A stretch of DNA of 64,000 nucleotides from contig CAAFZT010000063.1 of NCBI GenBank assembly GCA_900767605.1, positions 1 through 64,000 on the forward strand, written 5' to 3'. The stretch's first letter is position 1. Every line of letters starts with the position of its first letter. Made by a program: the position numbers and the translations under genes. The notes below the pieces were generated by a model, which was not told where the DNA came from, ran no database searches, and worked only from the letters and a program-made list of their open reading frames with translations. The stretch is from Bacilli bacterium. GTDB lineage: Bacteria > Bacillota_I > Bacilli_A > RFN20 > CAG-826. This document shows positions 1 to 7,126 of the stretch, piece by piece.

Positions 1-37
1 CCCCATGCGGAGGCGGATTAAGGCGAAGTGCCGGCGC

Positions 38-53
38 GACCCCCTAGGGGGTC
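38..53. repeat. 16-bp perfect palindrome
   Basis: The sequence GACCCCC-TA-GGGGGTC is a perfect palindrome near the window edge, 60 bp beyond the end of the first minus-strand gene. There is no T-run directly after it, so it is a poor intrinsic terminator. It may be a protein site. Nothing else is visible in bases 1-113. Confidence 0.3.
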
Positions 54-113
54 ATTGCAATGGAATCGCATCAAGGGCGCTTTTTATTAAGTGTCCTTGA
101 CATGGGGTCCACA

Positions 114-353
114 TTAAAGGAGGGGGCCCTTTTTCCTTTTATTACCAACCGAATTACGGAAAATAGTTAGTAATAAAGTCGGTAATAAAACCAACGCCAG
201 GATAGCAAATGACGAAAACGAAAACGTATCGGAAGTCAGAAATAACCCGAAAATACTATGGATTAGCTCTATGATTCCGGAGATAAGCACCACTACTATC
301 CAAAACACCGAGTATCTCAAGACCATTGGATGCATCGATAAAATCTTTGCCAA
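114..353 (-). CDS. Small two-helix membrane protein, hypothetical
   Basis: An open frame of 79 residues starts with TTG six bases after the stop of the AbiEi-like gene, so it is probably co-transcribed with it. Two hydrophobic stretches (about residues 12-38 and 46-63) suggest two membrane segments and the C-terminus is basic (RKKG). No family was recognised. The last codons overlap an operator-like repeat (138-189) and encode SVGNKRKK, a match to the VGNK coding repeats of a regulator remnant at 34.4 kb. It could therefore be a short spurious frame. The start has no clear ribosome binding site; an internal ATG is possible. Confidence 0.35.
   Translation of the reverse strand: MAKILSMHPMVLRYSVFWIVVVLISGIIELIHSIFGLFLTSDTFSFSSFAILALVLLPTLLLTIFRNSVGNKRKKGPLL
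138..189. promoter_or_regulatory. Operator-like repeat, VGNK type, copy 1
   Basis: TTTATTACCAAC (138-149) is followed after 16 bp by two tandem opposite copies, GTTAGTAATAAA (166-177) and GTCGGTAATAAA (178-189). The same arrangement with the same spacing is found at 32274-32325. Read as codons the unit is GTT GGT AAT AAA (VGNK), the repeat encoded inside the regulator remnant at 34436-34507. No matching intact regulator lies beside it. Binding function is inferred from the symmetry. Confidence 0.55.
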
Positions 354-359
354 AGCTTT

Positions 360-1061
360 TTATCTATCACCCTCAACAATCTCCAAAATTTCAGCAGGAA
401 TGTACCGGCGGATCCGCTTCAAGACCAGATCACGTTTCCCCTTACGGCTTGCATAGGCGAATAATGTCCGGTAATTGATCACGTATCTCGAGCACAAGGT
501 ATCTAAAGCGTATTCGATATCGATACCCGAATAGAAAGAATAAAGGTCTTCGTCACAAAGCAAGTCAACGACTAGCTTTTCGATGCTCATCATCCCGTTA
601 GGATCTAAGGGGCTGCGCTTAAATAATTCAACTACACAGACAGCCCCAGGCCTCCAATAATTCAATTTGTCTTCTTGGTTTGGCCTAAAAAGAATGACAC
701 GATTAGGAAAGATCGATTTTAGGGATTCAAAAACAGGGAATAGATATTCCTTCTCCACCTCCACGAGATAGGTGGGGGAACTAATTTGCTGGTTGATGCA
801 AAAATTCAAAGAAGAGGAGCAAAATACGACGTTCTTAGGAGGCAGGGGAAACGATTTTAAAAGAGCATGGATTTGAGTCATGACCGCGTCTTCACCGAAG
901 ACCAAAACATTGGGATGAGCTTGATAAAAGCCATACCCGTAATTGCCGAGCTTTTGCTTTTTGACGCTTCGAGATATCGCCATAGGGTACATTCCAACCC
1001 GTTGTAATTCTGAAATCGTCACCATGGTATTCATAGGTACAGTATATGTTATTTTTGCCAA
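360..1061 (-). CDS. AbiEi/DUF6577-like winged-helix regulator
   Basis: The protein of up to 233 residues starts with a short helix-turn-helix-like part (TISELQRVGM, SRSVKKQKL) typical of AbiEi-type antitoxins. It continues with a larger domain containing EKLVVDLLCDEDLY and a C-terminal YRTLFAYASRKGKRD, a pattern I associate with DUF6577/AbiEi relatives, which act as autorepressing antitoxins or regulators. No AbiEii nucleotidyltransferase toxin is adjacent. The neighbour upstream is an AAA/DUF4143 ATPase, and a similar pairing occurs at 58.2-60.2 kb. The long frame starts with TTG at 1061; ATG at 1034 is an alternative. Neither has a clear ribosome binding site. The family call is from motif memory. 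Confidence 0.65.
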   Translation of the reverse strand: MAKITYTVPMNTMVTISELQRVGMYPMAISRSVKKQKLGNYGYGFYQAHPNVLVFGEDAVMTQIHALLKSFPLPPKNVVFCSSSLNFCINQQISSPTYLVEVEKEYLFPVFESLKSIFPNRVILFRPNQEDKLNYWRPGAVCVVELFKRSPLDPNGMMSIEKLVVDLLCDEDLYSFYSGIDIEYALDTLCSRYVINYRTLFAYASRKGKRDLVLKRIRRYIPAEILEIVEGDR

Positions 1062-1109
1062 TTTACAATATTATTGGCATTTATAACAAATAATACCCAA
1101 CGGAAACTT

Positions 1110-1242
1110 CGAAGGCTTTTTTAGACGTTAATGCTCCAATAAATCCTCCATTGAGCAGTGTAAGGCCTTTGATAAATCATAAACGGTCTCCGCTTTATTA
1201 ATATCCACACCTTTGTTCGTATAGTTGAACGGAACGGAGGGG
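1110..1242 (-). pseudogene. Duplicated 3' fragment of the XRE gene at 2951-3592
   Basis: This stretch aligns closely with 2930-3073, the end of the XRE gene and its downstream flank, with scattered substitutions and a short deletion. Shared segments include GACGTTAATGCTCCAATAAA and GATAAATCATAAA. Only the last part of the helix-turn-helix domain is covered and no start is present, so it cannot encode a protein. The ATPase gene and its two inverted repeats lie between this fragment and the full XRE gene. Confidence 0.8.
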
Positions 1243-1302
1243 ATCAGGTTGAATCAGAAGTCGGGGTACGCCCTTAGCACTGATTGAGCAATGTTAAAAC
1301 AT

Positions 1303-1338
1303 CGTTGGAATTTTCTTAAAAAATACGAAATTCCAACG
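1303..1338. repeat. Inverted repeat downstream of ATPase gene (copy 2)
   Basis: CGTTGGAATTT (1303-1313) and AAATTCCAACG (1328-1338) are perfect 11-bp inverted arms 25 bp apart start to start. The identical arms with the same spacing sit upstream of the ATPase at 2598-2633, so the gene is bracketed by two copies of its own site. This copy could also act as a terminator-like hairpin for the ATPase transcript, but it matches the promoter copy in sequence, which a plain terminator would not need to do. Confidence 0.75.
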
Positions 1339-1341
1339 AAA

Positions 1342-2577
1342 TTATGATAAGTTAATGTCAACTTTCCCCAACAAGAACTCCAAAATATTCACGTGAGTAA
1401 TTCCGTTATGGGATGTGTCTTTTTTGTCTAAGGAGAAAACATATTTTGGCGAGTTGTCTTTTATTTTATCGAAAGCGCCATACTCCCTATTCAATGTGTT
1501 TTGATCTCTTAATGTGTAGGCAACTTGGATCAAGCATTTTTTCCTATTTTTCATGGCAACAAAATCGATTTCGCCATCCATCATTTTTCCATATCGAACT
1601 TCATAACCTCGATATACGAGTTCGTTATAAACGATTCCTTCCAATGCAAAAGTATCATCAAATTCAAGCACATTCCCAAGGGCGTTTCTAAGTCCACTGT
1701 CAATTGCGTAATATTTTTTAGTTCCGTTTAAAGCCTCTTTTCCCTTTAAATAATACGGTTTGCATTCCCTTAGGAAATAACACTCTTCCAGGTATTTTGC
1801 ATAATTAATAACGGTTTCCGAAAACTTCTTTTGCTCGTCAGAAGCCAAAGTGTTTTTTAAATATTTAGCAATCGAAAGAGCCGAAAACAATTTTCCGGTT
1901 GTTGAAATAATATATTTGGACACATTTTCGAAATCTTTTTTGCTGATCCTTTTATGAGTTCCATATACATCTTTTTCAATAATGGAATCGTATAAAGCAG
2001 TTAAATACTCCCTTACCCCATTGTCGTCAATTTCTTCGAATCTTTGTGGCATTCCCCCAAATTTGATGTAGTCATCAAAATCGCTATCGTCAATCAAAAT
2101 ACCGTTTGCCGACTTAAATTGCAGCGTTTCGCTATAAGTAAATGGGAAAATTTCAAATTCCTTAGCCCTACCAGTCAATCTATCTTGTAATTTACCGTGA
2201 AGTAATTTTGAGTTACTGCCCGTAACAAACAAAGAACAATTATAGCTCACTCTAACCGACGCAATAGCCTCTTCAAACTTTGTAATATGTTGCACTTCAT
2301 CGATGAACACGAAATACTTTTTATCATCTTTAATTAGTTTATCTAATCTATTCTCTAGTTTTTTTCTCGTGGTAATGCCTTCTCCGCTTTTACCTTCTAA
2401 ATCAAAAAATAGGATGTGGTCCGATTCAACGCCCATATCTCTGATTTCGTTAATGATCTGCAACAATAGTTCAGACTTTCCACATCTACGTACACCAGTA
2501 ATAGCCTTGATGTATTTCGAATCATAAAAAGGTCGGATTCTTTGTAAATAATTTTCTCTTATAATGATTTTTTGCAT
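1342..2577 (-). CDS. AAA ATPase with DUF4143 domain
   Basis: The 411-residue protein has a Walker A GVRRCGKSE near residue 29, a Walker B FVFIDEVQ near residue 89 and a TGSNSKLL sensor-type motif, followed by a DUF4143 C-terminal domain with EIDFVAMK and LIQVAY, a degenerate PD-(D/E)XK-like core. This architecture (AAA_14 plus DUF4143) is widespread in gut bacteria and archaea; its biochemical role is not established. The start ATG at 2577 lies 21 bp from an inverted repeat that probably overlaps the promoter, suggesting autoregulation. A second copy of that repeat follows the stop. Paralogues in this window are at 54802, 58241 and, more divergent, 45977. Confidence 0.9.
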   Translation of the reverse strand: MQKIIIRENYLQRIRPFYDSKYIKAITGVRRCGKSELLLQIINEIRDMGVESDHILFFDLEGKSGEGITTRKKLENRLDKLIKDDKKYFVFIDEVQHITKFEEAIASVRVSYNCSLFVTGSNSKLLHGKLQDRLTGRAKEFEIFPFTYSETLQFKSANGILIDDSDFDDYIKFGGMPQRFEEIDDNGVREYLTALYDSIIEKDVYGTHKRISKKDFENVSKYIISTTGKLFSALSIAKYLKNTLASDEQKKFSETVINYAKYLEECYFLRECKPYYLKGKEALNGTKKYYAIDSGLRNALGNVLEFDDTFALEGIVYNELVYRGYEVRYGKMMDGEIDFVAMKNRKKCLIQVAYTLRDQNTLNREYGAFDKIKDNSPKYVFSLDKKDTSHNGITHVNILEFLLGKVDINLS

Positions 2578-2597
2578 GCTATAAATTACAGTTTTTT

Positions 2598-2633
2598 CGT
2601 TGGAATTTCAATGTTTTTTAGAAAATTCCAACG
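2598..2633. promoter_or_regulatory. Operator-like inverted repeat upstream of ATPase (copy 1)
   Basis: CGTTGGAATTT (2598-2608) and AAATTCCAACG (2623-2633) are perfect inverted arms with starts 25 bp apart, just upstream of the ATPase start at 2577. On the minus strand TTGAAA sits at the second arm and TGTAAT and TTTATA lie between the repeat and the start, so the repeat probably overlaps the promoter. The core TTGGAATTTC recurs in the 33-bp array upstream of the ATPase at 58241. Confidence 0.65.
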
Positions 2634-2950
2634 CTATTACGCATCTGCATTATTTATATTTGCCAAATTTGCCTTGGTTCCACTCTTCAAGCGGGAATCT
2701 TTTAAAGGTTGTGCCAAAGTAGGGCAAAGAATAGACCAAGAGACCCCTATAACGGCGTGCAAGGAGCATAATTCGATATAAACGATCCTATTTATAAACG
2801 GAAAAATGTCGCTTAACGTGGGCTTCGTCCTCGGCTCCACGGCTTTCTTTCGGAGCATCGTTTCCAACTCAAAATACTCCTCATTTGAAAAATCATAAAT
2901 GGCGCATCCGCCTGAAGAATATAATGGTTTCGAAGGCTTTTTTTCAGACG
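2634..2950. other. Intergenic stretch without a supported gene
   Basis: The stretch between the ATPase operator and the XRE stop contains only a 76-codon minus-strand frame without a ribosome binding site or recognisable domain. It has the position of decayed gene material left between the XRE gene and the inserted ATPase. The last 20 bp begin the segment duplicated at 1110-1242. Confidence 0.4.
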
Positions 2951-3592
2951 TTAATGCTCCAATAAATCTTCCATCGAGCAGTGCAACACCTTCGATAAAT
3001 CATAAAGGGTCTCCGCATGGGCTTTATTAATATCGTTCACCCTTTGTTCATATAATTGAATGGAACGGATATTCGTATTCGAGAGCTTGGCGAGTTCGCT
3101 TTGGGACAATTGATTCGCTTTCCGATAACGTTGGAGTTTGGTTTCTTTTTGACGTTCCTTCATCTTCCCGTCAATCGCTTCGATAACTCGCGTGATATCC
3201 ATTTCATGATATAGGGGATACATCGAGATCCATTCGCTTAAGGGAACGGTCGTTAGAATATCCTTAAAACTACGAGACGAGACGAATTGATATTGGGCAA
3301 GGGCCCAGCCCGCCCAATATTCAGGAGTCCGTTCGTAACGATAGACAGGCTTAGGAAATGGAAAGTTCGGATAAGATTCTAAAATAACTACTTCTGCCAG
3401 TTCATATCCCGATTTTCCTGATATCATCCATGGATTGCCTCTAGAAAATAAGCGACAAGCCTCCGATTTATACCACAAGAAACCCAGTTCATCCGGATCG
3501 ATGCCGCATTCATGGATCGAATAATCGACGAAATGGGCTAATGTTTTCATGGCATCACTTAGATACAATTCACTGTAAGCGGGGGTCGCCAT
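2951..3592 (-). CDS. XRE-type helix-turn-helix protein with unknown N-terminal domain
   Basis: The 213-residue protein ends in a Cro/C1-type helix-turn-helix (about residues 152-205: RKANQLSQSELAKLS and IRSIQLYEQR). The N-terminal 150 residues form a separate conserved-looking domain (ELGFLWYKSEACRLF, EYWAGWALAQYQF) that I cannot name. Proteins of this shape usually sit in small accessory modules. The ATG at 3592 has a good ribosome binding site (AAAGGAGATT). The 3' end is copied at 1110-1242 on the far side of the ATPase, pointing to an insertion or recombination at this gene's end. Confidence 0.8.
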   Translation of the reverse strand: MATPAYSELYLSDAMKTLAHFVDYSIHECGIDPDELGFLWYKSEACRLFSRGNPWMISGKSGYELAEVVILESYPNFPFPKPVYRYERTPEYWAGWALAQYQFVSSRSFKDILTTVPLSEWISMYPLYHEMDITRVIEAIDGKMKERQKETKLQRYRKANQLSQSELAKLSNTNIRSIQLYEQRVNDINKAHAETLYDLSKVLHCSMEDLLEH

Positions 3593-3658
3593 TTTTAATC
3601 TCCTTTCGTAGGATGTCCATCAGGAAGAGGTCGTTAGAAAAACAAACGGGATTCGCCA

Positions 3659-4582
3659 CTATTCATGGCGTTTTTTCGTTTCTCTATTCGCTTCGGCTAT
3701 CGTGCTGCAGGTCAGCAATAAATCGATATCGCAATAGCACTTTGTTCCCCGGTATTTCCCTCCGGTTTTCGGCTTTTCATGTGGGATAATGTCCGGGCCC
3801 AAATGAAAGAGGAAACGAACACCTTCGCCAATATCGTAATATTCCACATCATCAACGTGGTTTATATATTGCAACTTTCCACCATATCGGAAGCCGATAT
3901 AATTCGGAACATAATTAATAAACCTTTTTCCAACGGGGCAATGATACGTGCGATCGACATCGTGTTCTTTTATGTTCACTCCACTGATTGGGACAACATA
4001 AACCGTGTTTGAATGAAGATTTCGCATATTAATTATCCCTTTTAAATATTGGATCAATTCTTTAAGAAGCGCAGATTCGACCCTATTTGAATTGCGGATG
4101 GAATCTTGAGCAAGTTGGCGCAAATCATCGTAACGCATATGCTGGATGTGAATACCATCCAAGGGCCCTGAGATTGTAGCTTGTGCTACTGCACACATCG
4201 AGTCGGAAAGCGTTACGATAAACTTAAATCCTTTAGTCCTGCCATTTAAATCATCTGCATATTTTTGCAGTTGCTCTTTACCCGGCAGATTAAATCCCCG
4301 TTTTGCTTCAATCACAATCGCAAACACGCCATCCTGTTCGATTTCAATATCAGTAATTCCGTCTTTTTCCCTTTTTTGAAATGCAATATCAACGTTTCCG
4401 AGGTCGAACGAAATATTGGGTGGCAAAACCTTTGTAAGAAAAAGTTTCAAATATTCCGAGCACCTTGATAACGAGAAAGCGATAGCCTTCGTTATGTCGT
4501 TTTCATGTTTTCCCAATAAACTGAAAACACTTTCGACTTCATCCCCGTATCCCAAAAGTCTTGTCATAACCCCTGCTTTCAA
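3659..4582 (-). CDS. PD-(D/E)XK nuclease-like protein
   Basis: The 307-residue protein carries a PD-(D/E)XK-type core near residues 76-95: ITDIEIEQDG, a hydrophobic strand, then VIEAKRG, giving the D...ExK arrangement. A conserved EQLQKYADDL helix follows, as in restriction-like nuclease domains. The C-terminal 130 residues are unassigned. It lies codirectionally downstream of a second nuclease-like gene (4700-5692) with about 115 bp between them, and the pair may be a small defence module. A restriction-type DNase is likely from the fold; no substrate can be read from the sequence. Confidence 0.7.
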   Translation of the reverse strand: MKAGVMTRLLGYGDEVESVFSLLGKHENDITKAIAFSLSRCSEYLKLFLTKVLPPNISFDLGNVDIAFQKREKDGITDIEIEQDGVFAIVIEAKRGFNLPGKEQLQKYADDLNGRTKGFKFIVTLSDSMCAVAQATISGPLDGIHIQHMRYDDLRQLAQDSIRNSNRVESALLKELIQYLKGIINMRNLHSNTVYVVPISGVNIKEHDVDRTYHCPVGKRFINYVPNYIGFRYGGKLQYINHVDDVEYYDIGEGVRFLFHLGPDIIPHEKPKTGGKYRGTKCYCDIDLLLTCSTIAEANRETKKRHE

Positions 4583-4699
4583 GATTACTTTATCACATTT
4601 CGCTTCATTGGGACGTTTTGATTTATTCCATAGAAAATGATCGCGGGAGTCAGCTAGCCAAGCAATTAATAATGATGGACGAGAGATAGGGCAATGCCC

Positions 4700-5692
4700 T
4701 TACAAGTTCCAAATAGAGATAGCTTCCAAATACTCGCGCACGACGGTGCGAACATTATCGATGAAACCATCAATATCGCTTTGAGAAAACCTTCCTTTTG
4801 GAGTACGACCGACTTGCTTATTATGCTTTTCGCCGTAATTGGTCTTAAAAACGCCGTTGGATTCCATGGAATGAATTTTTTCTCTAAGCACTTCAGTCCC
4901 GTTTGGATTTTTTGAGAAGTTCACACCATACATGAGGATTTTCGCGTTGAACGATCCATTTAAGCAATCCCGACTTCGAATTTCTAAATAGGGCATATAA
5001 ATCGAGTCCGTCCCTTTGGGCTGAACGCAAAAAACCGTGTATTTGTATCTTGTTATCGCCGTCCAGCAAGTCGTCCAATCCTTAAACAAAGGAACAATTT
5101 GCTTATCGAAAAACGACTTCCATGCCAAGGTATTATTATCCATCGGCAATTCCGTGTTGTTCGTGGATTCCCATAACGAACACACGTGCTTCGCGTATTG
5201 ACGAATAATCATGTGGTCCGAGTCGATAAACCTGGACCAAAAGGAACGCAGGCTATCAAATTCAATGATTTGCCACCCCGCCTCTTGGACCCGTTTTCTT
5301 TCCGATTCATCCATTGTATCGGTTTTATAAAAAATCCTTTTGACGTCTTCTTCTTTGAGCTTGCCTTTTTCTCCCGCGATAATCCGACGGATAGAATCAT
5401 TATATTTTTGAAGTTGATTATGTTCGGATGAGGTGACTTTATCCTCAATGAATATGGCAACTTCTCGATCACCTATTGTAATAAAGCAAGAAACATCCAT
5501 CCGATACCATTGAGGTTTAATCCAAACGCTTTGAATGTTTTCGGTTTCATTGATGCCGGAAATAAATTGGATGAATTTTCTCGATGTAGTTCTTTCGATT
5601 TCGTTATCCGAATTCCAAGAATCAAACAGCCATAAAATAAAAGCGTCTTGGCTTAATTCCTTTGTCGCATAATCAAATAGATTCTTTCCCAC
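4700..5692 (-). CDS. PD-(D/E)XK nuclease family protein (PF14281-like)
   Basis: The N-terminus NLFDYATKELSQDAFILWLF is the usual opening of the PDDEXK_4 family, and RMDVSCFITIG with AIFIEDK supplies the D...ExK-like catalytic core, followed by HNQLQKYNDSI. These proteins are predicted restriction-type nucleases. The remaining 200 residues are unassigned. A longer frame begins with ATG at 5728, but the GTG at 5692 has an AGGGGGTG sequence upstream and starts exactly at the family's usual N-terminus, so it is preferred. It precedes another nuclease-like gene. Confidence 0.75.
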   Translation of the reverse strand: MGKNLFDYATKELSQDAFILWLFDSWNSDNEIERTTSRKFIQFISGINETENIQSVWIKPQWYRMDVSCFITIGDREVAIFIEDKVTSSEHNQLQKYNDSIRRIIAGEKGKLKEEDVKRIFYKTDTMDESERKRVQEAGWQIIEFDSLRSFWSRFIDSDHMIIRQYAKHVCSLWESTNNTELPMDNNTLAWKSFFDKQIVPLFKDWTTCWTAITRYKYTVFCVQPKGTDSIYMPYLEIRSRDCLNGSFNAKILMYGVNFSKNPNGTEVLREKIHSMESNGVFKTNYGEKHNKQVGRTPKGRFSQSDIDGFIDNVRTVVREYLEAISIWNL

Positions 5693-5798
5693 GTAGTGCA
5701 CCCCCTGTTTAATACATTTTAGTAACATTCAAAGGACTGGTGTATAAACTCATGAGCCGAAATTAGGAATGTACTTAAAATAAGCTAGAGCCAGCCAA

Positions 5799-6500
5799 TC
5801 AATGAGCTTGAGACTTCGAGACGAATTTTGCCTGAATCGGCAACACAAATGACCCACCAGCCTTTAGTTCGCTGACCGTGCACTTATCGCCGCCTAGATA
5901 TAAAGCATCATTGATTTTAAAAACTATCCCTGAGGTCTTGGCATATTGAGTTGCTTCCCGTTTCATGAAATAGAACGTGGTATCTTTCCCATCGTATTGG
6001 AAATTATCAAGGGAAGCATTCTCCGGAGTATTTAACCGCAGGTTAAACATGGGGAACAAATACGGATCCGATATACGAACAGGAACGGTATAGGTAGAAC
6101 CCGCCGCCCCATCCAATACCGTCGTAACCTGGAACGTCACCTGTTTTTCAAAGGAAGCATAGAGTTTCAAGGTATAATCCTTAATGGTGAAGGAACTTAA
6201 TGAGACACTCCCCTTATAGAGCTTCGTCCCATTTTGTTCTTTCCAACCCGCGAAATAAGTATGGTTTTCCGTATCATCGCTTAGAAAGGGCGTAGAGAAA
6301 AAACTATCTTGTTCTAAACCCGTCAGGCTTTTCGTTAAAGTATCGCCATTATAGAAATTCACCGTATAGAATTTCTCGGTTGGGGTTTGGGTGTTTTTGA
6401 TGTTAACAACACTCCAAACGGCATAACCAACTACCGCGGATAAGCCAGCAAAAGCAAGGGAGGATAAAATCACGATGCCAATCTTGCTTCTTCTTTTCAT
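5799..6500 (-). CDS. SipW-type secreted protein with InlB-like repeat (copy B)
   Basis: The 233-residue protein begins with a basic residue cluster and a hydrophobic segment ending VVGYAVWSV, the layout of SipW-processed signal peptides. Residues about 43-115 (YTVNFYNGD, YFAGWKEQNG, LYASFE) resemble an InlB B-repeat/Flg_new fold used in surface proteins. The rest looks beta-rich. It is the last gene of the minus-strand surface operon and overlaps the preceding gene by 4 bp (ATGA). It is a paralogue of 11011-11721. It is probably exported and built into a surface structure; function is not known. Confidence 0.8.
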   Translation of the reverse strand: MKRRSKIGIVILSSLAFAGLSAVVGYAVWSVVNIKNTQTPTEKFYTVNFYNGDTLTKSLTGLEQDSFFSTPFLSDDTENHTYFAGWKEQNGTKLYKGSVSLSSFTIKDYTLKLYASFEKQVTFQVTTVLDGAAGSTYTVPVRISDPYLFPMFNLRLNTPENASLDNFQYDGKDTTFYFMKREATQYAKTSGIVFKINDALYLGGDKCTVSELKAGGSFVLPIQAKFVSKSQAH

Positions 6501-7126
6501 GATGCTTTGCCTCCTAAACGCAGTTCGAGATTGTAGGAATAATGGGATAATTCCTTATCCTCCGTTTGATTCCGTAATAACAGGACTAATTGATGATTGA
6601 ATTCAAAGGATAAATTACTAGTTAAGGCAACGGATGACGTTGGAACTCTAAACAACAAATCGAAGGTAATATAGGTGCTATAAGACGCATAGGTTAAGGC
6701 GGAGCTTCCCCACTTCAAAGCCCCTAGTACAGTCCCTTCACTCTTAAATGCTTCCAAATAATTCCCGTCCTGGTTTTTAATCCCAAACGCACCAGAGAAA
6801 GTGAATTCATAATTCCCGTTCACGGGATTGGACTTTAGTCCTTCGGATAAAGAACTATCCACCACGAATTGATAGGTAAGGCTGGCTTTGGTTTTATCCG
6901 TTTCCCCATTAAAGAAATAGGTACCTAGATTGGGGTTATGGGTGTTGGACATATTCAGCCCATCCACATGATCAAGGAATACGCCATCCGCGTTGCCGTT
7001 TAGGTTTCCTGACCCTTGGCTGGACCCTTGCCCAACAATCGCCCACGAAGAAAAACCAACCGTGATGCAGGTAAGGCAGCATAACGTGACTACCAAGATT
7101 TCCGAGGCAAAGATCTTCTTTTTCAT
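6497..7126 (-). CDS. TasA-like SipW-dependent secreted protein (copy B)
   Basis: The 209-residue protein has a basic N-terminus, a hydrophobic core and the motif GFSSWAIVGQG, then a Gly/Ser/Asn-rich start to the mature part (SGNLNGNADGV). This is the SipW-cognate signal seen in TasA/camelysin-like proteins, which form extracellular fibres in Bacillus. It overlaps the large surface protein gene upstream and the small gene downstream by 4 bp each, so translation is probably coupled. It is a paralogue of 11718-12350. The TasA link rests on the signal region only. Confidence 0.8.
   Translation of the reverse strand: MKKKIFASEILVVTLCCLTCITVGFSSWAIVGQGSSQGSGNLNGNADGVFLDHVDGLNMSNTHNPNLGTYFFNGETDKTKASLTYQFVVDSSLSEGLKSNPVNGNYEFTFSGAFGIKNQDGNYLEAFKSEGTVLGALKWGSSALTYASYSTYITFDLLFRVPTSSVALTSNLSFEFNHQLVLLLRNQTEDKELSHYSYNLELRLGGKAS

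Noticed and set aside
1303..1338. Plain intrinsic terminator for the ATPase gene
   Set aside because: It matches the promoter copy base for base in both arms and lacks a T-run, so an operator-like role fits better.
2637..2867. 76-codon minus-strand frame between the ATPase operator and the XRE gene
   Set aside because: No ribosome binding site or domain; position suggests decayed sequence.
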